Shown one piece after another: positions 34,137-44,100 of a DNA stretch of 64,000 bases (within the stretch, counting starts at the first letter, position 1; each line of letters opens with the position of its first letter). The stretch covers positions 124,001 to 188,000 of the forward strand of contig CAVJMJ010000001.1 in assembly GCA_963650915.1 (NCBI GenBank). Reading direction: 5' to 3'. The notes below the pieces were generated by a model, which saw nothing but the letters and a program-made list of their open reading frames with translations, did not search any database and was not told where the DNA came from. Source of the DNA: UBA4636 sp963650915 (GTDB lineage Bacteria > Bacillota > Clostridia > Christensenellales > Borkfalkiaceae). The position numbers and the translations under genes are program-made.

Positions 34137-36782
34137 TTAGTTTTCCTCCTTGGGAAGATCCATTACGGTGGGAACGGACTTAGCCGTCGAAGTTTCATTA
34201 TTGCAAGCGGAAATGAAAGAAGGAGTTACCTTGTAAGAACCGAGTTTGTTGAAGCTGAAGGATTTACCCTGATAGGTGGGTGCGTGTGCGGTTATCGCAA
34301 CGTAAGAAGCCCACGAACCACTCGTAAAGGTGTTGTTTTCGTCAATGAACAAACTGCGTAACATTGCACCCTGAGAACTTGTCGACCAATCTGCCTGATA
34401 GAATGCGGTAAAGGGTATGAATACCCAGCCTTCGAATCCTACGGGAAGAGTAGCGCAAGGACGAGTCATGTAAATAGTCTGTTTCTCGGTATTTACGTCG
34501 TACAAAATAAATCTGTTGCCCTGTTTGATGTTGTAACGAGCGTTATGACCTTTTGCGTTGTTGGTATATCCGTTGTTGCAAATATCGATTTCGAGGTTGA
34601 AAGATACTTCGACGTCACTGTCGTTTCTTGCCCAGAATGTAACGCCCTTAGAACCGCTCCAATCCCATTTGATACCGTCGGCAATGGTGGTTGCCGTGTA
34701 TTGGTCGCCTTCGGGATTTGCACCGGTGGAGGTAAGTTTTGCCGCATCGTCGCCGTAACTGTCGGTGACCATTTCAACCTTACCGTAACTACCGCCGTCC
34801 CAAACCGCGAAGGAACCGGCGGATTTCCCGGTAGCAAGCCAGTTTAAGGTTACGTCGCCGTAAACGAGTCTGTCGACTTTGTAAGCGCGTACGGCACAAC
34901 AATTTTCTGCCTTGTCGCTGGTTGCGGTTGCCTGTGAAAGTTTGTTGGTCTTAGAGGTGTCTACGAGTTTGTGGTAAACGGCGTCCTCACCCAACGTGCC
35001 GGTGTAATAACCTACTTCGCCGATAGCGATTTCAAAGTTCCAATTATATTGGGAGTTAGTTGTTAAAATGAGTTGTTTGATCTTTGTAAGATCTTTGTCG
35101 GCGTCTTCACCGAACTGCCAAGCCATTTTGTTGAAGTTGATTAAAAGTGCACCACTACCGGATACGTTACTTGCATCGTACTGATATTGACTTGCCACAG
35201 TAACGGTGCCGTTTTCGTCTATCATATAAGATTTCGTTCCGTCAAAACCTGCGATGGAGTATCTTGCTCCGCCGTTTTGTACACCGTAAGTGATGCCGGG
35301 AGTACCCGTCATTGCCTTATACTGAACAACAAGCCAAGTTGCGTCGGTTAAATCGGCTTCACTGTCGAATTTTAACGAGAAAGTCTGCCAGTTGGCGGCT
35401 GAGTCACCGGTTGCGGTACCCGCCCATACGACTGCCTTTTCAAAAGCATTGCTACCCTTTAAGAAGGGGTATTCAACAGTTTCGGGAACGGCATTGGGAT
35501 CGTCCGAGGGGAATTCTAAAGTACTTGCCGCAATATAGTAATTAGTTTTTTGTTCACCGTTATCGAGATCGAAAAGTTCGGTGTAGATGGAACCGTTTTG
35601 TCCCGGTTCGCCTACGTAGTAACCGATTTCGCCGATAGTCATCTTGAAGTTCCAGTTATATTTCGCATTGGTTTCGAAGTATACGGATGCCATTTTGTCA
35701 ATGGTTCTCGTTTCTTCCTCGGCCCAACTAACCCAAGACAAATTATCTAACGGGATAAGAAGCATGCCTTCGTCGCCTTCGCTTAAAGTGACGGAAGAAT
35801 ATAAGATGTTAAGGTTCTTAACCGTACCGTCGGCTTTAACAAGTTTGACTGCGTTTTCTTTGTTTGCAAAAGTACCGTATCTTCCGTTTGTACTCGAAAT
35901 AGCACCTACGGTCATACCGGGATTACCCTTTACCACCTTGATCTGAATTGCCAAATAATCGACGTTCGTAAAATCGGTTTCGGTAAATTTAGGTTGCACA
36001 AACTGATATGAATCCGTTTCGGCTTGAGTGGTTTGACCTACCCAGGTAGGTGCGTTTGCAAAAGCGTCTTCGCCTACTCTGAAGGGATAAGCGTCTGCTC
36101 TGTAAACGGGATAATCGACAGGGGTTTTTGTTGCGTTATCAACGTAATAGTTACTTTCCTTGCAACCCAATGAAAGGTCTAACAATTCAGTAAAATTACC
36201 TTCTTTGGGTTCGCCTTTGTAATAACCTATTTCGCCTACCGTAACCTTAAAATCTCTGTTATAAAAAGCATTCGTGGTGAAATAAAGAGATTTTATCGAG
36301 GTATCGGTATTCCACCGCCAAACGAGAGAGGTTTTGGGCATTAAAAGCATGCCTTTTGCGTTCAATCCCAAATTGATAGCACCGTTCGCTGCGGTAAGTT
36401 CGCTTATAGTGCCGTCTTCGGATACAAAATAGAATTTGTTTCCGTTAGCCCCGTCGGTATCGAAACGTCCGTTATTAGTCGATGCAAGAGCACCTACGGT
36501 CAAACCGGGATTGCCTTCGAGTTTGAGTTGCATTGCAAGATAGTCGAAACTATCAAGCGTAGTCGTGGGAATTTTTGCTTCAAAAAATTGCCAATAATCT
36601 TCAGAAGCGGTTGCGCCGTTCCAGGTGGGTGCGTATTGGAACGCTTTATCACCAGTTTGGAAGGGATAAGCGATTGTGTCGTCCGTGGTTACGGCTAACG
36701 CCGTGATGCCTGCCGATATAAGGCTTAAAGCCATCAATATGGCGAGGACCATGAGAGACAATCTTTTTTTTGCCGAAATCAT
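34137..36782 (-). CDS. Large secreted protein with three repeats plus a related C-terminal module
   Basis: 881 residues. Signal peptide at 1-30 (LMVLAILMALSLISAGITALA). Three modules of about 200 residues follow. Each starts YPFxxGxxAF..AxxWxG, contains LDYLAxQxKxxxGxPGxTVGAxxxxNGRY and ends YNWxFxxxIGEIGYYxGEP...YTELxDL. The final about 240 residues are a variant jelly-roll-like module (VTFWARNDSDVEVSFNLEIDI). This looks like tandem carbohydrate-binding-type beta-sandwiches; no catalytic site seen. No lipobox Cys. It may display or capture substrate at the cell surface for the importer next door. Confidence 0.7.
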   Translation of the reverse strand: MISAKKRLSLMVLAILMALSLISAGITALAVTTDDTIAYPFQTGDKAFQYAPTWNGATASEDYWQFFEAKIPTTTLDSFDYLAMQLKLEGNPGLTVGALASTNNGRFDTDGANGNKFYFVSEDGTISELTAANGAINLGLNAKGMLLMPKTSLVWRWNTDTSIKSLYFTTNAFYNRDFKVTVGEIGYYKGEPKEGNFTELLDLSLGCKESNYYVDNATKTPVDYPVYRADAYPFRVGEDAFANAPTWVGQTTQAETDSYQFVQPKFTETDFTNVDYLAIQIKVVKGNPGMTVGAISSTNGRYGTFANKENAVKLVKADGTVKNLNILYSSVTLSEGDEGMLLIPLDNLSWVSWAEEETRTIDKMASVYFETNAKYNWNFKMTIGEIGYYVGEPGQNGSIYTELFDLDNGEQKTNYYIAASTLEFPSDDPNAVPETVEYPFLKGSNAFEKAVVWAGTATGDSAANWQTFSLKFDSEADLTDATWLVVQYKAMTGTPGITYGVQNGGARYSIAGFDGTKSYMIDENGTVTVASQYQYDASNVSGSGALLINFNKMAWQFGEDADKDLTKIKQLILTTNSQYNWNFEIAIGEVGYYTGTLGEDAVYHKLVDTSKTNKLSQATATSDKAENCCAVRAYKVDRLVYGDVTLNWLATGKSAGSFAVWDGGSYGKVEMVTDSYGDDAAKLTSTGANPEGDQYTATTIADGIKWDWSGSKGVTFWARNDSDVEVSFNLEIDICNNGYTNNAKGHNARYNIKQGNRFILYDVNTEKQTIYMTRPCATLPVGFEGWVFIPFTAFYQADWSTSSQGAMLRSLFIDENNTFTSGSWASYVAITAHAPTYQGKSFSFNKLGSYKVTPSFISACNNETSTAKSVPTVMDLPKEEN

Positions 36783-36858
36783 GTGATTTTCCTCCTATAG
36801 AAGTTTATTGTTTCATCGCTTTGCGATGTACTTCTTTATTTTTTTATTTTTTGTTTGG

Positions 36859-37761
36859 TTATTTTGCGAGCATTACGTCGCGTATAGTGCCGTAAAACTT
36901 GTCTTTATCGACCGATAAAGCAACGTTAACGGGCTTATAGCCTTCCGTTTGTTCTTTTTTGACCTCTATTGCACCGCGTTTTTGACCTTCGGTTATTACT
37001 TTCACGTATAACCTTTCAAAAGTGCAAACATCGGTTATGATACTTGCAACGGCAAGAGGATCGTGCATTACCGATTTTGCGAAATTAAAAGTTTTAAACC
37101 ATTTGTCGAGCCATTTTACGATAAGCTTGTTCGACGGATCCGAAGAATTACGAAAATCGTCCAAAAGAGTATCGTCGAGAGGGCATTTTAAAGTAACGTC
37201 AAGCCCTACGAAGTCAACTTCCACGCCCGAATCTATCACGCCTTGTACCGCCAAAGGATCGCACAAGATGTTCCATTCGGGTTCGAAGTTCGTAAACCAA
37301 CCGCCCATGGAAACAACCTTTTTGATTTTCCTCGCGACGGACGGATCCTTTTTTAACGCCTTAAACAGGTTGGTCATTGCGCCTATGGTTACGACTATCA
37401 GTTCGCCTTTATACTTTTCGGCATAACTTATTATGGCGTCTACGGCGTTATCTTCCGTTTTAAAAGCCTCCATGCCGTCGTCGTACTGACAGGGCGGGGT
37501 TTTTAAAAGGTCACCCTCTTCCGTAAAGGAAAAATTAGGAATAACACCGTCGGTCGGCATACCTTCGCCCGCATAAACGGGGATGGTTTTACCCGCCACG
37601 GAAATAAGTTGTTTTGCCTGTCTTGCCCTGAATAATGTGTTACGGAAAACCGTCGTTACCGCCACAATGTCGATATCTTTGCTTTTCAGAGCAAGAGATA
37701 AGGCAAAAGCGTCGTCGATATCGTCGCCGATATCTGTATCGAGTAAAATTTTATATTCCAT
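36859..37761 (-). CDS. Inosine/uridine-preferring nucleoside hydrolase family protein
   Basis: 300 residues from the ATG at 37761, which overlaps the stop of the binding-protein gene by one base (TGATG); the longer frame to 37845 lies within that gene. The calcium-ribose motif DTDIGDDIDD is at residues 8-17; VVTIGAMTNLFKAL, VSMGGWFTNF and the late MHDPLAV also fit. No signal peptide, so it works in the cytoplasm, cleaving N-ribosidic bonds to free ribose. Ribokinase is encoded in the same operon. Confidence 0.9.
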   Translation of the reverse strand: MEYKILLDTDIGDDIDDAFALSLALKSKDIDIVAVTTVFRNTLFRARQAKQLISVAGKTIPVYAGEGMPTDGVIPNFSFTEEGDLLKTPPCQYDDGMEAFKTEDNAVDAIISYAEKYKGELIVVTIGAMTNLFKALKKDPSVARKIKKVVSMGGWFTNFEPEWNILCDPLAVQGVIDSGVEVDFVGLDVTLKCPLDDTLLDDFRNSSDPSNKLIVKWLDKWFKTFNFAKSVMHDPLAVASIITDVCTFERLYVKVITEGQKRGAIEVKKEQTEGYKPVNVALSVDKDKFYGTIRDVMLAK

Positions 37762-39623
37762 CAGTAACCCCTGTAAAGCGTAAGATCTCCGTTGGGTTTT
37801 GTTCTGTCCAAAGGACTTACGTATCCCTCTTGATAGCAAGGCCATGCGTGTACCACGCCGAGTTTTTGTTTGTATTTGGCAAACGCTTCACTGTTCATGG
37901 TTATAACAAGTTCCAAATTACGGCTCTTCATGCTGTTAACCGTCGAGTCATAAATGCTCTTTGCCGTAGCGGTATCTTGCGCTTTAATAATTTTGGGAAG
38001 TTGAGTTCCGATAAGGTTGTTTATTTTGGTAAGCGCGTTGTTGTAAGTCTGGAAGCGAGAATCTGTAGTATCTACTACGAAGTGTGTCGCGTTATAGTCG
38101 TAAGAATATATTGTCAACGGACGCTTTAAGTTTGTACGATAAAGTTCTTGTTCTGTTTTACCGTGGTTGGTCTTGGGTTGAATGTTATCGTAATATTGAT
38201 AGTTAATAAGAAGGTCGAACATCATAAGCCCGTATTGCGAAGTAGTACCCGTCGCCTTATTTTGAAGGTAACTGTCGGTGTACGCAATAGCGGTCTTACT
38301 TTCGTCGGTATAGTTCCATGTTTGACCTTCAACACCCAAAGTTACGAGGCGTTGACCTTGATCGGAAGTAAGGTAATCGAAAAGTTTGATAACGAGGTCG
38401 GGACGTTCGCAATCGGTGGTTATCATATTGAACATATAACCGTAACCGCGGATGTCGGCAAGAACGGGAGCGTCGCCGTCTTCGTTTGTGATATACATCG
38501 AAATATATTCGTAACCGCTGTCTTTAGCCGTAACGAAGTGCATTTGGTAATCTTGAGGAGTGGCGAGCGTCGCAAAGGCTTTTGCGCCTGCAATGATACC
38601 GCCTACGCCGTCGTAAGTTTGGGTAAAGTTAGAGTCGGAAATTATACCTTCTTTGTATAATTCGTTGACGTATAGAAGCATTTCTTCATAACTTTCCTGT
38701 GTGAATTGGTAAACGTAATTACCTTCTTTGTCTTCGAAAGGAATGGCGAAGAATTGAGCAAGCCAAGTCAAACTGGTGCAACCGTCGGACTTGAATTGAG
38801 AAAGTTGAAGACCGGTGGTAATTTGACCCGTTCCGTTGCCTTTGTAGTTTTGTAAAGCCCACTTTGCCGCTTCTTTAAAGCCTTCGGGAGTGGTGATATA
38901 CCCCTGCCATTCGACCTTTTTCTTTTGTCCTGTCGTACGGGAAGTGTATTCGACCATACCGTCCGATCCTTTAAGATTGGTTTCGACGTAATTTTGCCAT
39001 GCTTCGAAAATATCCTTTCTTACCATCATACCGCCGTTGGGTTGAAGTTGTCCTTCGGGAACGTCTTCATAACTGTAATAATGGTTGGGAATACCATAGG
39101 TTTTGCCGTTTCCGTAAGACCACCATTCCCAAACGTCTTTCGGAAGATTGGTTTTAAGCGAAGGCGCCCATTTTTCGGCAAGGGTGTTGATGTCGTAAAC
39201 GTAACCTTGTTGCGCAAGAGAGGATAACCAAGTAGAGTTACTTGTCGTAAGCGTCATGACATCAGGCATCTTTTTGCTTGCGATAATCGTAGACAATTTT
39301 TGTCCGTCGTCGGTGACCGGTGTTTGGAATCTTACGGTAATACCTGTATCTTCTTTAATCTTTTGAGAAACGCTTTCAAGCCCGGTGGGTGCGTTCCAAG
39401 AAGAAACGTCGACGTACCAATCGATAGTTAAATCTGTACCGTCTTCGATATACTCCCAACTGTTTTTATCGGAAGGGGTATCGGGAAAATCCGGATAGGT
39501 AAGTTTAGCCATGTTGTCATCCCCTTTCGGAGCGGGTTTGTCTTCGTCGCTACACGATACCAAAGACAGCAGTGTCGTTGCGGTCAAAATAATCGCAATA
39601 AGACGAAAGATTTTTTTCTTCAT
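37761..39623 (-). CDS. Extracellular solute-binding lipoprotein of CUT1-type ABC importer
   Basis: 620 residues, the long YtcQ/LplA-type class. Lipobox SLVSC (Cys about residue 24). Family marks: TIDWYVDVSSW start, DVMTLTTSNS, FEDKEGNYVYQFTQESYEEML. Binds the imported compound outside the cell for LplB/LplC-type permeases encoded just upstream. Ligand inferred to be a riboside from the operon content only. Confidence 0.9.
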   Translation of the reverse strand: MKKKIFRLIAIILTATTLLSLVSCSDEDKPAPKGDDNMAKLTYPDFPDTPSDKNSWEYIEDGTDLTIDWYVDVSSWNAPTGLESVSQKIKEDTGITVRFQTPVTDDGQKLSTIIASKKMPDVMTLTTSNSTWLSSLAQQGYVYDINTLAEKWAPSLKTNLPKDVWEWWSYGNGKTYGIPNHYYSYEDVPEGQLQPNGGMMVRKDIFEAWQNYVETNLKGSDGMVEYTSRTTGQKKKVEWQGYITTPEGFKEAAKWALQNYKGNGTGQITTGLQLSQFKSDGCTSLTWLAQFFAIPFEDKEGNYVYQFTQESYEEMLLYVNELYKEGIISDSNFTQTYDGVGGIIAGAKAFATLATPQDYQMHFVTAKDSGYEYISMYITNEDGDAPVLADIRGYGYMFNMITTDCERPDLVIKLFDYLTSDQGQRLVTLGVEGQTWNYTDESKTAIAYTDSYLQNKATGTTSQYGLMMFDLLINYQYYDNIQPKTNHGKTEQELYRTNLKRPLTIYSYDYNATHFVVDTTDSRFQTYNNALTKINNLIGTQLPKIIKAQDTATAKSIYDSTVNSMKSRNLELVITMNSEAFAKYKQKLGVVHAWPCYQEGYVSPLDRTKPNGDLTLYRGY

Positions 39624-39765
39624 AATGTCCTCCTAAAGCCTAAAATCGGCTTTCATATTTATATAGAACCGTATCGGTTCTTCGATTCCTTAAAAGATTC
39701 GGGTACTTTTAAAATTTGCACGATAAATTAAAAACCGTTTTGCGTTTTTATGTTTAAAGCCTTTT

Positions 39766-39808
39766 GCGTTTGACCGTTAGGGCAAACGCAAAAGGGGTAC
39801 CCCTTTTG
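39766..39808 (-). promoter_or_regulatory. Double hairpin between permease and binding-protein genes
   Basis: CAAAAGGGGTACCCCTTTTG (39789-39808) is a perfect palindrome. Next to it GCGTTTG / CAAACGC (39766-39789) forms a second stem. Such hairpins ahead of binding-protein genes commonly stabilise that part of the mRNA. Confidence 0.65.
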
Positions 39809-39847
39809 GAAATATTCGTTTTGATTTTTTGCCGTTTTCGGCTTGTT

Positions 39848-40978
39848 TCAGCCTTTCAACGAGCCTATCATTATGCCCGACTGGAAGTTCTTCCTTACAA
39901 AGGGGAAGAAGAACAAAACGGGTATAATGGATATTATTATGGCTGCAAGGGAAATGGTCATCGGCGAAACCCTTTGCATCATGGTATCGGGAAGCCCTTC
40001 CGTCATCGACGATGTGGAAATGGCTTTTAACAAAAAGTATTGCAAAGTTTCCAAATCTCCGCCGTTGGTGTAAATCATGGTGTCGAAGTAAGAATTCCAA
40101 TGTCCTACCGCAAGCCATAAGGCAACGGTAGCCAAAACGGGCTTGCTGAGCGGCATGTAAATTTGCCACCAAATTCTGAATTCGCTTGCCCCGTCGACTT
40201 GTGCGGCTTCGTGAAGTTCGTTAGAAATGCCTCTGAAAAAACTCGATATTACTATCATGTTGTAAACCGAGTAGATACTCGGGATAATGTAAACCCAAAA
40301 AGTATCGAAAAGTTGCAACGTTTGTATAATAAGGAAGAAAGGTACCAACCCGCCGCCGAAGAACATCGTAATTATGTTCGCCCAGTAAAAGAAGTTTTTA
40401 CCTTTTAAATTTTCACGACTCATCGCATACGCAACAAGAGAGGTGAAAACGAGTGCCGAAACCGTACCTATAACCGTACGACCGATTGTTACGAGGTAAC
40501 TGTGATAAAGATCGGAATCTGTCAAGACTATTTTGTAGTTTTCAAAGGTAAACAGCCTCGGTAACAGATAAACTCCGCCTTTTGCGTAGTCGGCACCTTG
40601 GTTAAACGAACCTACCAAAACGTATATTATCGGGTAAATACACAACACGCAGAATATAGCCATCCAAGTAAAGTTGATAACGTCGAAAAGGTGTATGTGC
40701 TTTTTGTTTTTTACCCTATGGTTTTTGGTAAGTTTGCGTAATTCGGCGTACGAAACGATATAACCTATAATTACGGCAAGAGCAATCGGAGCAAGACAGG
40801 TAAATACGATAAACAGTATGTTTAAAACTTTATAAGTTTGCTCGGTGGCGGCATCTATTTCTATGTGGGCGGTATAGGCAAAAAAGATTGCCAAAAACAA
40901 AACTATACCGCAAACGGTGCATAAAATTTTACGCACTATGTTAAAATGTTTAAACTCGTAATCAAATATCGCAAACAT
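39848..40978 (-). CDS. ABC sugar permease, LplC/MalG type
   Basis: 376 residues, about 80 longer than usual owing to an N-terminal extension with two extra membrane helices (ILCTVCGIVLFLAIFFAYT, VLNILFIVFTCLAPIALAVIIGYIV). EAA loop ELHEAAQVDGASEFRIWWQIYMPLSKP near residue 270 contacts the ATPase. Two bases behind lplB. Confidence 0.9.
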   Translation of the reverse strand: MFAIFDYEFKHFNIVRKILCTVCGIVLFLAIFFAYTAHIEIDAATEQTYKVLNILFIVFTCLAPIALAVIIGYIVSYAELRKLTKNHRVKNKKHIHLFDVINFTWMAIFCVLCIYPIIYVLVGSFNQGADYAKGGVYLLPRLFTFENYKIVLTDSDLYHSYLVTIGRTVIGTVSALVFTSLVAYAMSRENLKGKNFFYWANIITMFFGGGLVPFFLIIQTLQLFDTFWVYIIPSIYSVYNMIVISSFFRGISNELHEAAQVDGASEFRIWWQIYMPLSKPVLATVALWLAVGHWNSYFDTMIYTNGGDLETLQYFLLKAISTSSMTEGLPDTMMQRVSPMTISLAAIIISIIPVLFFFPFVRKNFQSGIMIGSLKG

Positions 40979-40979
40979 A

Positions 40980-41969
40980 TCAATAAATACCCTTTCCGCT
41001 GATCTTTTTGCATATCGTGTTACCCGTCACAAGGAGAATAAGCGATACGACAGACTTAAACAAACCTATTGCCGTGGCGTAACCGAAACGCGCATTGTCC
41101 CTTACGCCGTATTTATAAATGAAGGTATCTAAAACCTCGCTTCTGTTGATATTGTTTACGTTCTGGAAAACCCATAAATGATCTATGCCGTTATTTAACA
41201 AACCGCTTATCGATAAAATAAAGAAAAGAGTAATGGTAGGAGCGATATACGGCACCGTTATATAACGTATTTTATGCCAACGATTGGCACCGTCCAAAAG
41301 GGCGGCTTCGTATAATTCTTTAGGGATCCCCGAGATTGCGGCAACGTATATTACCGAACCCCATCCCAAACCTTTAAGAAGCGATGTAATGATTATAAGC
41401 GGCCAAAAATATTGTTCTCCGCCCAAAATATCGACGGGTTCTTTGACTAAGCCTATTTTTACGAGCAAGGTGTTTACTATACCCGAATCGTAATCCAGCA
41501 TGCTTATAAAGATACCGCCGAAGATAACCCAAGATAAAAAGTGAGGGAAAAAGGTTACCGTCTGTACTACTTTTTTAAAGTTGTCCGACAAAAGTTCGCT
41601 CATCAAAATCGCAAAAATTATCGGTGCGGGGAAGTTTATCAAAAGTTGTAAAATGTTCAAGCCCAAAGTGTTTATCATTACGTTCTTAAAATCGGGATCG
41701 GTCAAAAAAGACTCGAATTGTTCAAAGCCCGCCCAAGAACCGTAACGTATTACGTGCTTGACGTTTAAATACTCGCCGTCTACTTTAAAGGCAAGCAAAA
41801 GTCCGTACAAAGGCGCGTACGCAAAAACGGCGAGAAATACAAGGCTTAACGATGCCATCAATATAAGCGTCCAATCGTCCTTCGTCCAACGCTTTTTTCT
41901 CGCCTTTATGTCGGAAACGGTAACTTCCGTCCCGTCTATTCTTCTTAATACGATTTTGTTTTTCATCAT
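40980..41969 (-). CDS. ABC sugar permease, LplB/MalF type
   Basis: 329 residues. Six membrane helices; EAA loop ELYEAALLDGANRWHKIRYITVPYIAP. Start overlaps the LacI stop (ATGA); a second ATG is two codons in, either could serve. Forms the transmembrane channel with the LplC-type permease. Confidence 0.92.
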   Translation of the reverse strand: MMKNKIVLRRIDGTEVTVSDIKARKKRWTKDDWTLILMASLSLVFLAVFAYAPLYGLLLAFKVDGEYLNVKHVIRYGSWAGFEQFESFLTDPDFKNVMINTLGLNILQLLINFPAPIIFAILMSELLSDNFKKVVQTVTFFPHFLSWVIFGGIFISMLDYDSGIVNTLLVKIGLVKEPVDILGGEQYFWPLIIITSLLKGLGWGSVIYVAAISGIPKELYEAALLDGANRWHKIRYITVPYIAPTITLFFILSISGLLNNGIDHLWVFQNVNNINRSEVLDTFIYKYGVRDNARFGYATAIGLFKSVVSLILLVTGNTICKKISGKGIY

Positions 41970-42982
41970 CCTATGTCCCTTACGCTATCTCGTACGATAA
42001 GCTCGGTTTTCAATTTTACTTCTCGTTTGTACTCTTTATCTTCCAAAAGATTTATTATCGTTTTGCAAGTTTCGTTTGCGAGTTCTTTAATAGGTTGACG
42101 CACCGACGTAAGTTTCGTTTCCAAAATGGAGGAATAAAAGATATCGTCGAAGCCCACCAAACTTACGTCTTTAGGAATTTTCAAACCTGCTTCGTTGCAA
42201 TATTCCAATGCACCGTAAGCCTGTAAATCGTTGAAAGCAAATATCGCCGTAACGCCCTTTTTTATAAGTTTTTCGGCGCCGGATTTACCGGACTCCATAT
42301 CGTAAGCAAGATTGATTATGTTATCTTTGTTTACGTCTGCGTCGGCTTCCTTCATCGCCCGTAAAAAGCCTTCAAGCCTGTTATAACTCGAATTAAGACT
42401 CAACGGTCCCGTTATAACGCCGATGTTTTTATGCCCTTGCGACAAAAGGTATTTCGTAACGGTATAACCGCTGTATACGTTGTCTATCGATACTATAGGT
42501 GCTTCGGATTTATAATACCTGTCCAAGAACATATAGGGTATTTGAGCGTTTTCCAAGGCTTCTTTTATAAAAGCGTGATTCGCCTTTTCCATCGACTGTG
42601 CGGAAAGGGTCAATATAAGCCCGTCCACCCGACGGCTTGCAAGCCAATCTATGTACTTTATATCGTTCTTCGTTTTTTCTTCGCTGTTACATAATATAAT
42701 GTCGTAACCGTACGAACTCAAACCGATTTGAATATGTCTTACCGTTTCGGCGAAAAATTGGTTTGATATGTCGGGTATTATAACGCCTATAGTGTGCGAT
42801 TTACCGGTAACGAGCGATCTCGCCAAATAATCGGGTCTGTACCCCATATTGAATGCGGCTTCCTTTATTTTATCCCGCGTTGCCTGAGATATATCTCCTT
42901 TGTCGTTTAAAACAAAGGACACTGTGGAAACCGATATGCCGAGCTTGTCGGCTATATCCTTTATCGTGACTTTTTTTTGCAC
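41966..42982 (-). CDS. LacI-family transcriptional regulator of the riboside locus
   Basis: 338 residues. HTH at 4-24 (TIKDIADKLGISVSTVSFVLN) followed by a periplasmic-binding-protein-like sensor domain. Starts with GTG at 42982, sharing one base with the ribokinase stop (TAGTG); GGAG lies 5 bases before. It is the natural candidate to bind the two identical operators at 43967 and 44101. Confidence 0.92.
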   Translation of the reverse strand: MQKKVTIKDIADKLGISVSTVSFVLNDKGDISQATRDKIKEAAFNMGYRPDYLARSLVTGKSHTIGVIIPDISNQFFAETVRHIQIGLSSYGYDIILCNSEEKTKNDIKYIDWLASRRVDGLILTLSAQSMEKANHAFIKEALENAQIPYMFLDRYYKSEAPIVSIDNVYSGYTVTKYLLSQGHKNIGVITGPLSLNSSYNRLEGFLRAMKEADADVNKDNIINLAYDMESGKSGAEKLIKKGVTAIFAFNDLQAYGALEYCNEAGLKIPKDVSLVGFDDIFYSSILETKLTSVRQPIKELANETCKTIINLLEDKEYKREVKLKTELIVRDSVRDIG

Positions 42983-43875
42983 TATTCTATTTCTCCGATA
43001 TATGGTATGGACTGTTGCGCTCCCCTTCTCGTTACCGTTACGGAGGAGGCTTTATTGGCAAACTTCATTGCATCTTCGACGGGCTTGCCTTGCGAAAGTT
43101 TTGTTACCAAAGCACCGACGAAGGTATCGCCCGCAGCCGTCGTGTCGACGGCTTGTACAAGGTAGGCGTCACAGACGGAAGAAGTCGTTTCGTTCATGTA
43201 AAACGAACCTTTCTTACCCATCGTTATTATTACGTTTTTAACGCCTAAACGGAAAAGTTTTTCGGCGGCAAGTTTTGCCTTTTCTTCCGTGTCCGGATAA
43301 ATGCCCGTATAAAATTCCGTTTCAGTTTGGTTGGGTATAAAATAGTCGGCGTAATTAAAAATTCCTTCGGGAAGGGTACACGCCGGTGCGGGGTTTACAA
43401 CTGTTATCATCCCCTTAGTTTTTGCAATCTTTAATGCGGCATACACGGTTTCCGCGGGGATTTCGAGTTGAACTATCAGATAGTCGCCCGCTTTTCCTTC
43501 GGCAAGTGCTTTTTTTGCAAAATCCTCGGTAACGAGTGCGTTCGCGCCCTTGTCGAGAATTATTCTGTTTTCGCCTTGAGATACCGTTATGACGGCAAGA
43601 CCGCTCGATACGTCTTTTGCGCGGTAAAGATTTTTAGTGTCGACGCCGTAGCCGTGTAAGGCGTTTATAAGTTCGTCGCCGAATTCCTTGCCTACCGCAC
43701 CTACCATTATTGCGTCACCGCCGAGTTTCGACACGGCGACCGCCTGATTCGCCCCCTTTCCGCCGGGATTCGTCATAAAACCGTAACCGGTGACCGTCAT
43801 GCCGGCTTCGGGAAAAACGTCGGTATTTATCAAAAGGTCCATATTAACACTGCCGACGATGTATATTTTGCTCAT
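42982..43875 (-). CDS. rbsK: Ribokinase
   Basis: 297 residues, PfkB family. Phosphorylates ribose to ribose-5-phosphate. GSVNMDL near the start, GGKGANQAVA, AxxKLGG and the C-terminal TTAAGDTFVGAL anion-hole/base motif are all present. First gene of the operon; completes the path from nucleoside hydrolase to the pentose phosphate pool. Confidence 0.92.
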   Translation of the reverse strand: MSKIYIVGSVNMDLLINTDVFPEAGMTVTGYGFMTNPGGKGANQAVAVSKLGGDAIMVGAVGKEFGDELINALHGYGVDTKNLYRAKDVSSGLAVITVSQGENRIILDKGANALVTEDFAKKALAEGKAGDYLIVQLEIPAETVYAALKIAKTKGMITVVNPAPACTLPEGIFNYADYFIPNQTETEFYTGIYPDTEEKAKLAAEKLFRLGVKNVIITMGKKGSFYMNETTSSVCDAYLVQAVDTTAAGDTFVGALVTKLSQGKPVEDAMKFANKASSVTVTRRGAQQSIPYIGEIE

Positions 43876-43966
43876 CTATGCTTTCTCCTACAATCGTTAT
43901 CGTTTATAATCGTTATCGTTCGATTGGAAATTTTTATTATTTTGCGCCAAAACGACTGTTTTGACG

Positions 43967-43986
43967 TTAGTAAAACGTTTTAGTAA
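43967..43986. promoter_or_regulatory. LacI-type operator O1
   Basis: TTAGTAAAACGTTTTAGTAA with perfect 12-bp core palindrome TAAAACGTTTTA and central CG, typical of LacI-family sites. Identical to O2. Confidence 0.75.
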
Positions 43987-44071
43987 AACTTTTTTTGCAC
44001 CGACCCGAGTCGGTGCTTGAAAAAATTAACGTATTTTTCTCATTCAAAACGCGAGTAATTCAAATACCCTA

Positions 44072-44100
44072 TTGACAAAAAACAAAAAGCGTAGTAGAAT
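44072..44100 (+). promoter_or_regulatory. Promoter of the plus-strand ABC operon
   Basis: TTGACA (44072-44077), 17-base spacer, TAGAAT (44095-44100). Operator O2 starts at the next base and covers the transcription start. Confidence 0.85.

Noticed and set aside
37762..37845. Longer N-terminus for the nucleoside hydrolase
   Set aside because: It lies inside the binding-protein gene and adds a basic, non-conserved stretch; the ATG at 37761 matches the family start.
43997..44016. GCACCGAC/GTCGGTGC stem as a terminator
   Set aside because: A-tracts, not T-tracts, follow it on both strands.
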